Assembly (NCBI RefSeq): GCF_003049085.1
Contig: NZ_PIQX01000002.1
Location: 124,001 to 188,000, forward strand
Length of the DNA: 64,000 nt
Source: Campylobacter concisus
GTDB lineage: Bacteria > Campylobacterota > Campylobacteria > Campylobacterales > Campylobacteraceae
Direction: 5' to 3'
Part shown: piece by piece, positions 26,088 to 35,519 of the stretch
Position numbering within the stretch: position 1 is the first letter of the stretch
How the letters are laid out: each line of letters starts with the position of its first letter
Notes under the pieces: model-generated
Databases searched by the model: none
The model's input: the letters and a program-made list of their open reading frames with translations, nothing else
Told to the model about the DNA's origin: nothing
Translations under genes and position numbers: made by a program

Positions 26088-29000
26088 TTCGCCACTCCCA
26101 TAAGCACACTTGCGTAGGTGTTTTGCTTAGGCTCTGAGCTTGTTGCATCATTTACATTTATGCGGCCAGTCTCAAGCCCAGCCTTTATGAGTGCTTCTTT
26201 TACTGCATTTGCACGCTCATTTGCTAGCTCAACTAGTTTTTCCTTATCCACTTCGATGGTTTTTATTGCCTCTTCTCTTAAGGCCTTATCACTTTTATCT
26301 TTAGCGTTTGGAACGAGAGAATTTAGCACGGTAATATAATCTTTGCCACTTGAGGCGATTATTTGATTTATCTTTTGATCAAGCTTTTTTTCTTTAAAGT
26401 AGAGCACATCTATTTCAGAGTAAGTAGGCGTGATGCTAAGTTTCATCATAGGCTTTGCAGTGGTTAATTTTATAAAATCAGCTATTTTTGGTGCTTCTGA
26501 GCTTATTAGCTCGCTGCTTCCAGCAAGAAAATCAATAGAGCTAAGATCCTTGCTGCCAAGTCCTAGAGCATTACCTAAAAATCTAAACGGAGCTAACGTA
26601 ATGTCTGCAAAGAGTTTTTTAACAGCAGCCCAAATGACACCGCCATATTTAAAGTCAGGATCGTCTAAATTTCCTTCAACTGGCAGGTCGATATTTATTT
26701 GATTATTTTGATCGCTTAATATCGATATAGCAAGCGAGAGTGGCAAATTTACAGCATCTTTTGAATCAACCTTTTCTCCAAGTGTGAGTGTGTCAAAATT
26801 TATAAGATTTGAGCCGTTTAGTTTTGAATCAACAACGCTATAATTTAGATTTAAATTTAACTTGCCTTTTTTTATTTTATAACCCAAAAATTGCCCGCTG
26901 TATGGTGTTATGTCGATTAGATCGATGTCTTTAAAATCAAGTTTAATATCGGTATTTTGCTTTAACTCAAAAGGAAATAGTTTTGCTGTAATCTGAGAAA
27001 AACCGTTTTTACCAACTGTACCTTTAAACTCGCCCGAACTTGGACGTTTTTTATCGATGTCAGTTAGCTTGCCATTTAGATTTGAAATTTTTGTAGCAAA
27101 TGGCATAAATAGTGACGCATCTGAAAAATCAACCTCGCCGTTGTTAAGTGAGAAATTTTTAATACTAAAATTTAGCTCGTCATCTTTTTTACTAGCTGCC
27201 TTTTTGCTCTCAGCTTTTTGCTCATTTTGGGCTTTGCTTTTATCTTCTTTTACGATTTTGCTTAGATTAAATTCGCGCTCTTTGCTTAGATGAGCCTTGA
27301 TAAATGGCGAATTTAGAGCAACTCCAGTAATTTCAAGATTATCTTTAAAAAGTGAAATTTTATCTACATCTAAACTTTTAAATGCGATTAGCTTTTCTTT
27401 ATTTTTATCATCTAATCTAATATCTTTTACACTAAGTTTTGCGTCCGCTTTTATATCTTTTGCATAGTAAAGTTCGGCGTTTGCGCTCATCTCTCCACTT
27501 GAAAGATCTGCCTCTAAAAATGGCTTTGCGTAGGCAAAATATTTTGGCAAATTTTTATCTTCAATTTTGATTTTAGCAGTTATATCAAGAGGTTCAAGTT
27601 TGATCTTTGAGATTAGGTCCAAATTTAGCTTTTGCGAGCTTTTTATATCCACTTTCGCGTCAAATGGCTTACTAAAATCGCTACTTAAATTTGCTATTTT
27701 TACAAACAAATTATCAAATTTATGAGCGATTTTCTCGCCTTCAAAAAGATGCGTCAAAGCGATATTGGCGTTATTTACATTGATATTTTTTATGTCAAAT
27801 TTAAACTCACTCTCTTTGCTTTTTGAAGCTGATGTATTCTCTTTTTTGGTTTTAGTGCGATGATTGGCTGTTTTTGCTGGCCCATGCTCACCAAGTCCAA
27901 GCTGGTTTATCGCGCTTAAGCCGCTACCATTTAACTCTGAGTTAAATTTTGGTCTATTTACATCGATATTCTCAGCACTCAAAGCCATATTTAAAATATC
28001 AAATTTGATCGTTTTTGTAAGCACATCAGCGATATCTAAAATTTCTTTATTTTTTGCCTTTAAATTTATGCCATTTATACTAAGCTCATTAAGATTTGCA
28101 AGGCTTTTGTTGGTATCTTGAGTGAAGCTAATGTTTGAGAATTTAGCCCCTGTCACATTTGCATTCGCATTTTTACTAAGCGGGGCATTGATACCTTCAA
28201 ACGTTATTTTTTCAAGCGTTAGGGCGGTTTTGTTGTTTGCTAAATTTGCATTTAAATTTGAGGCATTTATATCTTTTAGATTTACTAAATTTTTACTGGT
28301 TTCGTCTATTTTTAGGGTATTTGCATTTATGCTATTTAGCGTAGCTGTTGCATTTAGCTCACTTTTTTCATTTAAATTTGCTAAAAGCGAAATATCGTTT
28401 AAATTTAGTGATTTTAAGCTTGCTGTTATTGCATTTTTAAATGACACATCGCTTAAATTCATGGCATTTAGCTCTAATTTAGCATCTATCTTGTCTGCTA
28501 TCTTACTTGATAGATCAAATTTTGGAAGCTCTAGCTCACCAAGGCTTAGTTCATTTTTGCCCTCATCTATGCTTAGTGATTTTACATTTAAAAAGCTATC
28601 CTTTAAATTTATATTTGTAGCGTTTTCATCGGCAATTAAAGCGTAATTTATTCCTAAATTTATGACCGCATTTTTAAGATTTAGTGTGTCGTTATCAATA
28701 AAGCTAATCGCGACTGGATCGATACTAAAATCCTTTATGCTGATATTACCCTCGATTTTTAGTGGATTTAGCTTGATATCGCCATTTAGATCGATCTTGT
28801 GAGCTAAGCTCGAGTTTGAGTCAAAAATATGGCTACCTGCGCTATTTTTCTTCGTATTTAGCGAGCTTAGCTCGTAGTTTATATCATCAAAATTTACGTT
28901 AAATGGCTTTGTTAAATTTTGATCGCTATATGAAAATGAGCCTTTGATGATTTTTGCGTTATTTAAGGCAAAATTTATAGAGCTAGTGCTGTTATCTTCG

Positions 29001-29392
29001 GTAGTCGCGTTATCGTCGCTTATAAAATTGCTAAAGTTAAATTTTGAATTTTTATCTCGTAAAATTTTGACATTTGGCTCTTGAAGCCTAAAAATATCAA
29101 CTTCAACTAATTTTTTAAAAATAGAAAATGGCTTTAGCTTGATGTCGATTTGCTTTGTGCTAAAAAGTGGCGAAGTAGTGTTTAACTCGGTGTTTGTGGC
29201 ATTTAGCTCGAAGGTAAATGGATTAAATTTAGCATCTGCCACAAAAAGCGTTGCATTGTAGTCTTTTAGATACTTTGGAGCAACATTTTTGATAGCATAA
29301 GGAACACCAAAAAAGCCAAGAAGCGTATAAAAAAGCAAAAGTGAAACTAAACTTATGCCTGAAATTAGGGCTATTTTTTTATTTTTATTCAT
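26084..29392 (-). CDS. Very large AsmA-like / DUF748 envelope protein
   Basis: 1102 residues: one N-terminal membrane helix (about 7-28, ALISGISLVSLLLFYTLLGF), then about 950 residues of repetitive beta-rich sequence (strings of Asn, Ser, Lys and Asp with alternating hydrophobics). Within it are the DUF748 signatures KIENGEVDFSD-like (FSLNNGEVDFSD) and KGKLNLNLNYSV. The C terminus (about 985-1095) has an OmpA-like look (FLAGSSELISSEAPKIADFI). Such proteins belong to the AsmA group, long beta bridges thought to carry phospholipid between membranes. No other gene is in its transcript. Confidence 0.8.
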   Translation of the reverse strand: MNKNKKIALISGISLVSLLLFYTLLGFFGVPYAIKNVAPKYLKDYNATLFVADAKFNPFTFELNATNTELNTTSPLFSTKQIDIKLKPFSIFKKLVEVDIFRLQEPNVKILRDKNSKFNFSNFISDDNATTEDNSTSSINFALNNAKIIKGSFSYSDQNLTKPFNVNFDDINYELSSLNTKKNSAGSHIFDSNSSLAHKIDLNGDIKLNPLKIEGNISIKDFSIDPVAISFIDNDTLNLKNAVINLGINYALIADENATNINLKDSFLNVKSLSIDEGKNELSLGELELPKFDLSSKIADKIDAKLELNAMNLSDVSFKNAITASLKSLNLNDISLLANLNEKSELNATATLNSINANTLKIDETSKNLVNLKDINASNLNANLANNKTALTLEKITFEGINAPLSKNANANVTGAKFSNISFTQDTNKSLANLNELSINGINLKAKNKEILDIADVLTKTIKFDILNMALSAENIDVNRPKFNSELNGSGLSAINQLGLGEHGPAKTANHRTKTKKENTSASKSKESEFKFDIKNINVNNANIALTHLFEGEKIAHKFDNLFVKIANLSSDFSKPFDAKVDIKSSQKLNLDLISKIKLEPLDITAKIKIEDKNLPKYFAYAKPFLEADLSSGEMSANAELYYAKDIKADAKLSVKDIRLDDKNKEKLIAFKSLDVDKISLFKDNLEITGVALNSPFIKAHLSKEREFNLSKIVKEDKSKAQNEQKAESKKAASKKDDELNFSIKNFSLNNGEVDFSDASLFMPFATKISNLNGKLTDIDKKRPSSGEFKGTVGKNGFSQITAKLFPFELKQNTDIKLDFKDIDLIDITPYSGQFLGYKIKKGKLNLNLNYSVVDSKLNGSNLINFDTLTLGEKVDSKDAVNLPLSLAISILSDQNNQINIDLPVEGNLDDPDFKYGGVIWAAVKKLFADITLAPFRFLGNALGLGSKDLSSIDFLAGSSELISSEAPKIADFIKLTTAKPMMKLSITPTYSEIDVLYFKEKKLDQKINQIIASSGKDYITVLNSLVPNAKDKSDKALREEAIKTIEVDKEKLVELANERANAVKEALIKAGLETGRINVNDATSSEPKQNTYASVLMGVAN

Positions 29393-29506
29393 TTAAATTT
29401 TTACCTTGAAGTGATCTAAAATAAACTTTGATTTTACTTTAAATAAGGTTAAATTCTAGTTAGAAATTTCCAAATTTTTAGACGTTCAAATTTGCATTTT
29501 AGTTAA

Positions 29507-29531
29507 TAATACTTTTATAAAATTCGTATTA
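29507..29531 (+). promoter_or_regulatory. Palindromic operator-like site overlapping the nik promoter
   Basis: The hexamers TAATAC (29507-29512) and GTATTA (29526-29531) are exact inverted copies separated by 13 nt. A -10-like TATAAA (about 29516-29521) lies between them, so a protein bound here would block the promoter. The spaced-palindrome design resembles NikR boxes of E. coli and H. pylori, though the half-sites are not identical to either. NikR control is inferred from the downstream nickel-type transporter. Confidence 0.5.
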
Positions 29532-29566
29532 CCATTTCACAAATATTTCAATCAAAGGAGATAATT

Positions 29567-31099
29567 GTGAAGAGAATTTTACTTGCATTTTTCTTGTTAT
29601 TTGGCGTTTGCCTTTACGCAAACGAGAGCAAAGTCGTGGTCGCTATCGAGGAGCAAACACCTCGTATAAATCCACTCTACGACGAGGATCACGATCCTAC
29701 GCTTTCGCTGGTTTTTTCTGGACTTACTAGCCATGATGAAAATAGCCACGTCGTGCCTGAGCTTGCCAAGTCTTGGCAGGTGAGTGATGATGGGCTGGAG
29801 TATGTTTTTGAGCTAAGAGATGATGCTTTTTGGCATGACGGGGTGAAATTTAGCGCAAAGGACGTTAAATTTACTATCGAAGCGGCTCAAGATAAGAAGC
29901 TAAATGCGCCTGCTATCTCAAACTATGAGGTGGTAAAAAGCGTTGAAATTTTAGGCGATTATAAGGTAAAGATCACGCTAAAAGAGCCGTTTCCGCCGTT
30001 TCTTGACGCACTTAGCTTTGGCATTTTGCCCGAGCACATTTTAAAGGGCAAAGATATCGCGACTGATAAATTTAATGACGCTCCTATTGGCACTGGCGCA
30101 TACAAGCTTGTAAAATGGAAAAAAGATGAGAGTTTGGAGTTTGTGGCAAATGATAAATTTTACAAGGGTGAGCCAAAGATAAAAAGGCTATTTTTAAAGA
30201 TAGTTGGTGATGAAAATTTAAGACTTGTAGGGCTAAAAAGCGGTGAGATCGACGTCGCGCTCATCTCTCCAACTGGTGTAAATTTTATAAAAGATGATAA
30301 AAAATTAAGCCTGCTTAAGTTTAAAAGTGCGGACTATAGAGCTTTGATGCTTAACTTTGAAAATCCTCTTTTTCAAGATAAAAATGTAAGAATTGCCCTA
30401 AACTACGCTGTAAATAAAGATGAGATAGTTAAAAATTTATTTCACGGATATGCAAGCGTGGCGAACAATCCGATAGAAAAAAGCTTTGCAAATGACAGCG
30501 AGTTTAAATTTAGCTACGATCCGCAAAAGGCTAGGGAGCTGCTTGAAAAGAGTGGCTTTAAGAAAAACAAGGCTGGCTTTTTTGAAAAGGATGGCAAGGA
30601 GCTTGGCTTTGATATCTACGCCTTTAATAACGACATTTTAAGGGTCAATCTAGCCAAAATTTTAAGCAGTGAGCTAAATAAATTTGGCGTGAGAGCAAAA
30701 GCCTACGCTAAGCCAAGAACAGCCTTTAGCATAAGCGAGGTTGATAGCTTTATCATCGGCTGGGGAAGCCCATTTGATCCAGATTTTCACACGTATAGAA
30801 TTTTTGGCGGATTTGCTGATGTGAGTGTGAATGAAAATGGCTGGAACTTTAGTCACTATAAGGATGCAAACGTCGATCGTGCCTTAAAAAACGCGAGATA
30901 TACAAAGGACGTGGAGCTTAGGAAAAAATACTACAAAGAATTTCTAAAAGCGCTTTTTGAAAATCCACCTTACATTTTTATAGCTTATCTTGACTATCCG
31001 CTCGTTTTTAACAACAAAATTTCAGGCATAAAGACGCAAATTTTAGGCCACCATGGGGCTGGATTTTTATGGAACATAAGAGAGTGGCAAGTAAAATAG
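29567..31099 (+). CDS. nikZ: ABC transporter substrate-binding protein, family 5 (NikZ-like)
   Basis: A 510-residue periplasmic binding protein of the peptide/nickel family, with a signal peptide (ILLAFFLLFGVCLYA). Landmarks: NPLYDEDHDPTLSLVFSGL, PELAKSWQVSDDGLEYVFEL, FWHDGVKFSAKDVKFTIEA and ALNYAVNKDEIVKNLF. The gene order (binding protein, two permeases, two ATPases) and sequence type match NikZYXWV, which imports nickel for hydrogenase and urease in C. jejuni relatives. A peptide substrate cannot be excluded. The start is a GTG at 29567 behind AAAGGAG. The palindromic site at 29507 sits over its promoter. Confidence 0.85.
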   Translation: MKRILLAFFLLFGVCLYANESKVVVAIEEQTPRINPLYDEDHDPTLSLVFSGLTSHDENSHVVPELAKSWQVSDDGLEYVFELRDDAFWHDGVKFSAKDVKFTIEAAQDKKLNAPAISNYEVVKSVEILGDYKVKITLKEPFPPFLDALSFGILPEHILKGKDIATDKFNDAPIGTGAYKLVKWKKDESLEFVANDKFYKGEPKIKRLFLKIVGDENLRLVGLKSGEIDVALISPTGVNFIKDDKKLSLLKFKSADYRALMLNFENPLFQDKNVRIALNYAVNKDEIVKNLFHGYASVANNPIEKSFANDSEFKFSYDPQKARELLEKSGFKKNKAGFFEKDGKELGFDIYAFNNDILRVNLAKILSSELNKFGVRAKAYAKPRTAFSISEVDSFIIGWGSPFDPDFHTYRIFGGFADVSVNENGWNFSHYKDANVDRALKNARYTKDVELRKKYYKEFLKALFENPPYIFIAYLDYPLVFNNKISGIKTQILGHHGAGFLWNIREWQVK

Positions 31100-31111
31100 T
31101 GGATAAAAACT

Positions 31112-32050
31112 TTGTTTAGAGCCATTTTAAAAACAGCGATCTCAAGCCTTGGATTGCTGTTTTTTATCTCGTTTTTTCTATTTTTGCTCATATATTTTTT
31201 GCCAGGAAACGTCACTGATGCGATGTTTTTGCGAAGTGAGGCGGTGAGCGTGGCTATAAAAGAGCAAATTTTAGAAAATTTGGGGCTAAAAGATGGCTTT
31301 TTTGTGCAGTATTTTAGATGGCTGGCTCACTTTGTCACGGGGGACTTTGGCACTAGCTTTGTAAGTGGGGCAAGCGTTTTTTTACTCATTAAAGAGAGAC
31401 TTTTAAACTCGCTTATTTTATTTTTTGCTTCGTTTTTTCTGATAGTTTTTTTGTCATTTTTTTTGGGGCTTTTAAGCGCCATTTATAAGAATAAATTTGC
31501 CGATATCTTTATAAATTTTAGCTCCTTTTTACTGGCTTCATTGCCGCATTTTTACGTAGCACTCGTGCTAATAGCGATCTTTAGCGTCTATCTAAACGTG
31601 CTGCCAAGTTCAGGCGCAAACGAGCTAGGATCTAGCGGAGTTGGGGCTAAATTTATCATCTTGCCAACGCTTGCCATCATCTTGCCACACCTTGGCGCAA
31701 ACGTGAAATTTGTAAGAGACACGCTAAATCAAAGCCTAAACGCTGATTTTATCCAGGCGGCTCACGCTAGAGGCTTGGGGCGGGGCAAAATTTATCTATT
31801 TGCGATAAAGCACGCAAGCACCGACATAGTCTATTATTTCGCAACCCTTGTGGCTGGCGTTTTTGCTGGCTCATACGTCATTGAGAGCATTTTTTCATTT
31901 CCAGGCATAGGCAAGCTTAGCCTTGATGCAGTTATCGCTAAAGACTATCCAGTAGCGCTTGCGACCATTTTACTAACTGCTGTTTTTGTCGTTTTTGCAA
32001 ATTTACTGGCTAAAATTTTCGCAATCTTGGCAGATAAGAGAAATTTATGA
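31112..32050 (+). CDS. nikY: ABC transporter permease (NikY/DppB-like)
   Basis: A 312-residue inner-membrane permease with six hydrophobic helices and the DppB/NikB layout: an N-terminal helix, then FFLFLLIYFLPGNVTDA, GDFGTSFVSG, and the EAA cytoplasmic loop (DFIQAAHARGLGRGKIYLFAI) that contacts the ATPase. The only suitable start is a TTG at 31112, twelve bases after the nikZ stop. It overlaps the next permease by four bases. It pairs with the second permease to form the channel. Confidence 0.85.
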   Translation: MFRAILKTAISSLGLLFFISFFLFLLIYFLPGNVTDAMFLRSEAVSVAIKEQILENLGLKDGFFVQYFRWLAHFVTGDFGTSFVSGASVFLLIKERLLNSLILFFASFFLIVFLSFFLGLLSAIYKNKFADIFINFSSFLLASLPHFYVALVLIAIFSVYLNVLPSSGANELGSSGVGAKFIILPTLAIILPHLGANVKFVRDTLNQSLNADFIQAAHARGLGRGKIYLFAIKHASTDIVYYFATLVAGVFAGSYVIESIFSFPGIGKLSLDAVIAKDYPVALATILLTAVFVVFANLLAKIFAILADKRNL

Positions 32051-32847
32051 GAAAAGTCATATTTTTTCTAGCTTGCTTTGTCTTTTTAGCGCTTGTTGCA
32101 TTTGCCTTTATGACGCCGTTTTTCTCTAAATTTGAGCCAAATTTCACTGACTTTATGGCGGTAAATTTAGCCCCAAGTAGCGAGCATATCTTTGGCACTG
32201 ATATACTAGGCAGGGACAATCTCATAAGAGTGTCCTATGCGCTTAAAAACTCGCTTCTTATCTTGCTTCTTGCTGGCTTTTTAACGACGCTTTTCTCACT
32301 CATCTATGCATATTTTGGCACGAGCAAGAGCAGAGCCTGTGAGAGCCTTTTTGATAAGGGGCTTGATGCTTTTTTAAGCATACCAAACATCGTTTTTATC
32401 ATGCTTTTTAGCTCATTTAGTAGCGGAGATCTTCTTATAACCTCTTTTATCATCGCCATTTGCTCGTTTATGCAAGGCGCAAAAGTCTTTATGCAAAATT
32501 TAAGACTTAGTAAAAAGTGCGACTACGCCGAGCAAGCTGTGATAAATGGAGCTAGTAAATTTAGCCTTATCTGCTTTGAAATTTTGCCAAATTTAAAGCA
32601 TCTAATAGTTAGTATCTTTGGCATAAACGCGATAAATGCTGTTGTTATGGAGGCCACGCTTGGCTTTTTTGGCGTGGGTAGCGACGCAAATAAAATAAGC
32701 CTTGGCATCATGCTAAATGAGAGCAAAGAAGCACTTTTTCTGGGCTCTTGGTGGATGGTGCTTTTCCCTGGCGTGACGCTCTTTTTGCTCATCCTCGCAA
32801 CCTCGATCATCACGTCAAATTCAAAAAATGGCAATATAAAAATATGA
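32047..32847 (+). CDS. nikX: ABC transporter permease (NikX/DppC-like)
   Basis: A 266-residue second permease of the nickel/peptide transporter. It has an N-terminal helix, the DppC motif HIFGTDILGRDNLIRVSYAL, and an EAA loop recognisable as YAEQAVINGASKFSLI. EATLGFFGVG follows near the C terminus. Both neighbours overlap it by four bases, so the five genes are one translationally coupled unit. It is somewhat shorter than E. coli NikC. Confidence 0.85.
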   Translation: MRKVIFFLACFVFLALVAFAFMTPFFSKFEPNFTDFMAVNLAPSSEHIFGTDILGRDNLIRVSYALKNSLLILLLAGFLTTLFSLIYAYFGTSKSRACESLFDKGLDAFLSIPNIVFIMLFSSFSSGDLLITSFIIAICSFMQGAKVFMQNLRLSKKCDYAEQAVINGASKFSLICFEILPNLKHLIVSIFGINAINAVVMEATLGFFGVGSDANKISLGIMLNESKEALFLGSWWMVLFPGVTLFLLILATSIITSNSKNGNIKI

Positions 32848-33524
32848 TAGAGATTAAAAATTTAAACGTTTTTTATAAGGATAAAAAGCTTTTGAGAGAG
32901 CTTGATTTTACCATGGGCGAGGGTAAATTTATAGGTATCACGGGTGCAAGTGGCAGTGGCAAATCGCTCTTTGCAAAGAGTTTAATAAGGCTTTTTGATG
33001 ATGATTTTAGAGTGAGGGCGGATAAATTTAGCATTTATAAAAAAGATATCTTAAAACTTAGCCAAAATGAGCTAAAGGAGTACCGCAGAAAGGTCGCTGC
33101 GCTCGTTTTTCAAAACTCTGTTGCCAGCCTTCATCCGCTCTTAAACGTCGGCGATCACTTCAACGCCTATCTTGGCGGCGATAATAAATCAAATAAAGAG
33201 CTTGCATTTGCTTATTTTAGGGAGTTTGGGCTGGGTAATGCAAATCTCATCTGGCACAAATACTCATACGAGCTAAGTGGCGGTGAGGCGAGCCGCGTGC
33301 AGATCGCTCTTGCGCTTTGCTTGAAGCCAAAAATTTTAGTCTGCGACGAGATAACAAGTGGGCTTGATAGCATTAGCGCTAGCCACGTAGCAGGTATCTT
33401 AGAGAGTCTAAAAGGCAAGATGAGCGTCATCTTTATCTCGCATGATGAGGCGCTAACAAACTATCTTAGTGATGAAATTTGGCAGATGAGAGATAAGCGG
33501 CTAAATTTAAAGGAAAATGCGTGA
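32844..33524 (+). CDS. nikW: ABC transporter ATP-binding protein (NikW/DppD-like)
   Basis: 226 residues with Walker A GASGSGKSLFAK, a Q loop (VFQNSVASLHPLLN), the signature LSGGEASRVQIALALCLKP, Walker B ILVCDEITSGLD and the switch histidine FISHDEA. The frame is open 32 codons upstream inside the permease gene, but the start at 32844 overlaps the nikX stop (ATGA) and puts the first strand (IEIKNLNVFYKDKKLL) at the normal position. The C-terminal oligopeptide-binding extension of DppD is absent, as expected for the short Nik ATPases. Confidence 0.87.
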   Translation: MIEIKNLNVFYKDKKLLRELDFTMGEGKFIGITGASGSGKSLFAKSLIRLFDDDFRVRADKFSIYKKDILKLSQNELKEYRRKVAALVFQNSVASLHPLLNVGDHFNAYLGGDNKSNKELAFAYFREFGLGNANLIWHKYSYELSGGEASRVQIALALCLKPKILVCDEITSGLDSISASHVAGILESLKGKMSVIFISHDEALTNYLSDEIWQMRDKRLNLKENA

Positions 33525-34270
33525 AAATCAGGCTTGAAAACGTCTCAAAAAGTTTAAGCTTTAAGGAGCATTTTAATGCAAAAAGTGAAACCTTACACCT
33601 TTTAAATGGGATAAATTTTGAACTTGATGATGGCGAAAATTTAGTCATTTTGGGGCAAAGTGGCAGTGGCAAAAGCACGCTTGCAAAGCTCATATCATTT
33701 AGCGAGCCAAAAAGTGGGGGCAAAATTTATATAAATAATGAAGAGATCACGGACAAAAATGAGCTCAAAAAAGATATCAGATATATCTTGCAAAACCAAA
33801 AACAAGCCCTAAATCCAGCGCTAAAAGTAAAAACCGCCATCGCTCATGTGAGGTCATATCTTAAGCTTAGCTTTAGCGAAAATGAGCTCAAAGAGCTTCT
33901 GGCAAATTTAAATTTAAAAGATGAAATTTTAGAGAAATACCCATCACAGCTAAGTGGCGGCGAGGCGACAAGGGTTGGGATACTGCTAGCGCTTCTTTCA
34001 AAGCCAAAAATCTTAATCTGCGACGAGATAACAAGCGGGCTTGACAACGAAACAAAACAAAAGATCATAAATTTGCTTTTAAACTTAGATGAAAAGATCA
34101 GCATTATCTTTATCACGCACGATATCTTAAGTGCGATGAAAATAGCGCAAAAGGTGCTAATCATCGAATCTGGCAAGCAAGTGGCTTTTGGTAAATTTGA
34201 AGATCTTGCAAGCCAAAATGTCCTTAAAAAATACCTTGATGCAGCTAAATTTTATGACGCCAAACTTTGA
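33521..34270 (+). CDS. nikV: ABC transporter ATP-binding protein (NikV/DppF-like)
   Basis: 249 residues. Walker A is GQSGSGKSTLAKLIS, the Q loop ILQNQKQALNP, the signature LSGGEATRVGILLALLSKP, Walker B ILICDEITSGLD and the switch IFITHDILSAMK. It is the second ATPase of the transporter and starts with GTG at 33521, overlapping nikW by four bases. The two ATPases share the unusual DEITSGLD Walker B, evidence of a common origin by duplication. A consensus -10 box for queH begins immediately after its stop. Confidence 0.87.
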   Translation: MKIRLENVSKSLSFKEHFNAKSETLHLLNGINFELDDGENLVILGQSGSGKSTLAKLISFSEPKSGGKIYINNEEITDKNELKKDIRYILQNQKQALNPALKVKTAIAHVRSYLKLSFSENELKELLANLNLKDEILEKYPSQLSGGEATRVGILLALLSKPKILICDEITSGLDNETKQKIINLLLNLDEKISIIFITHDILSAMKIAQKVLIIESGKQVAFGKFEDLASQNVLKKYLDAAKFYDAKL

Positions 34271-34276
34271 TATAAT
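34271..34276 (+). promoter_or_regulatory. Probable -10 box for queH
   Basis: TATAAT lies 21 bases before the TTG start of queH, directly after the nikV stop codon. This suggests queH is transcribed independently of the nickel transporter as well as by read-through. Confidence 0.55.
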
Positions 34277-34296
34277 GCAAGCAAAAAAGGTTAAAT

Positions 34297-35370
34297 TTGT
34301 TAGTTCATATCTGCTGCTCGGTCGATAGCCACTACTTTTTACAGCGCCTACGAAAAGATTACTCAAATGAACGAATAGTAGGCTATTTTTACGATCCAAA
34401 CATACATCCATATAGCGAATTTTTACTGCGTTTTGAGGACGTGAAACGAAGCTGTGAGAAGCTAGGCATCGAGCTAATATGCGGCGAGTATGACTACGAA
34501 GCGTGGCTTGGTGGCACAAAAGGACTTGAAAACGAGCCAGAAAAGGGCAAAAGGTGCGAATACTGCTTTGATTTTCGTATGAAAGACTCCGCTAAAAAGG
34601 CACTTGAGCTAGGATTTGGTAAGATCACGACGACACTTTTGATGAGCCCAAAAAAGGACTTTTCTCAGCTTAAAAAGGCGCTTGATGAGGCGGTGGCTGG
34701 CTCAAATTTAGAGGCAGTCGCAGTTGATTATAGAAAAAATGGCGGCACAAGCGAGCAGTTTATCCTGGCTAAAAAAGATAAGCTCTATCACCAAAACTAC
34801 TGCGGCTGTGTCTTTGCGCTAAAAAAACAGCGCGACTCGCAAAATTTGCCCCAAAGTGAGCTAATGAGCGAGCTACACGCAAGGGCACTTTATGGCAGCA
34901 TAGAAGCTAGGCTTGAGCTTTATAAAAAGGTGCGAGAGTGCGAGGCAAGAGGTGAGAAATTTCACCTTTTTAGAAGGCGATTTTTAAACTATAGGCTTTT
35001 GCACGCTAGTGTGAAATTTCAAAACGCTGTGATACCAAGCTACTTTGTGCTCTACTCTGGCTTTAAAAGAGAAAATTTGAAGCTAAATGTAGAAAATTCC
35101 TGCGAAATGGACGATGAGCTAAAAGAGGGCGTGGTTTTTATGAGCTTAAGTCGATTTAATAAATTTACAAACAGCAAATTTAAAAGCGTTGATGAGCTTT
35201 GCAAAAGGCCGCTTGAGCTTGGCGCTGAGATGAAATTTCGCCGTGAGATAAGCGGGGAGTTTTCGCAAAATCCTATCATCATCCTAGACGAGGTCAAAAA
35301 GGGTAGCTACGAAATTTACGCAAAGGCTGTTTTTTATAACGATAGTGAAGAAATTTTGGTTTTAGACTAA
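34297..35370 (+). CDS. queH: Epoxyqueuosine reductase QueH with long C-terminal extension
   Basis: 357 residues. The first ~190 match QueH (DUF208), the non-homologous replacement for QueG, which reduces epoxyqueuosine in tRNA to queuosine. Visible motifs are the paired cysteines VHICCSVDS at the N terminus, YDPNIHPYSEF, a CEYCFDFRM pair and the C-terminal NYCGCV cysteine pair that together hold the iron-sulfur cluster. The remaining ~165 residues form a further domain without recognisable motifs. The start is a TTG behind AAAAAGG. It completes the pathway begun by queE/queD at 4371. Confidence 0.88.
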   Translation: MLVHICCSVDSHYFLQRLRKDYSNERIVGYFYDPNIHPYSEFLLRFEDVKRSCEKLGIELICGEYDYEAWLGGTKGLENEPEKGKRCEYCFDFRMKDSAKKALELGFGKITTTLLMSPKKDFSQLKKALDEAVAGSNLEAVAVDYRKNGGTSEQFILAKKDKLYHQNYCGCVFALKKQRDSQNLPQSELMSELHARALYGSIEARLELYKKVRECEARGEKFHLFRRRFLNYRLLHASVKFQNAVIPSYFVLYSGFKRENLKLNVENSCEMDDELKEGVVFMSLSRFNKFTNSKFKSVDELCKRPLELGAEMKFRREISGEFSQNPIIILDEVKKGSYEIYAKAVFYNDSEEILVLD

Positions 35371-35482
35371 AAGGTGAGTTTATAAAATTTATCTTAAAGC
35401 AGTGAATTAAATTTTGCCACATAAGGCGAAATTTAGAGATTTTTAAAAGAGGCTAATAATTTTTTTCTTAGTATAAATTTGT

Positions 35483-35488
35483 TACAAT
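35483..35488 (+). promoter_or_regulatory. Probable -10 box for the fabZ-lpxA-clpX-mreBC-carB transcript
   Basis: TACAAT lies 32 bases before the GTG of fabZ, preceded by TTTG and a T-rich tract. It is the only promoter-like sequence in the 149-bp gap before this long run of nearly contiguous genes. Confidence 0.45.
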
Positions 35489-35519
35489 CGCCACAAATTT
35501 ACATTACTAAGGCTAAAAC

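Noticed and set aside
28122..28646. A 174-codon plus-strand frame inside the DUF748 gene
   Set aside because: It is the mirror of repetitive coding sequence; it is rich in Phe, Ser and Leu as expected for the antisense of an Asn/Lys/Asp-rich gene.
32748..32843. The 32-codon upstream extension of the nikW ATPase
   Set aside because: It lies within the nikX coding sequence in another frame; the overlapping ATGA start at 32844 fits the operon and the family N terminus.
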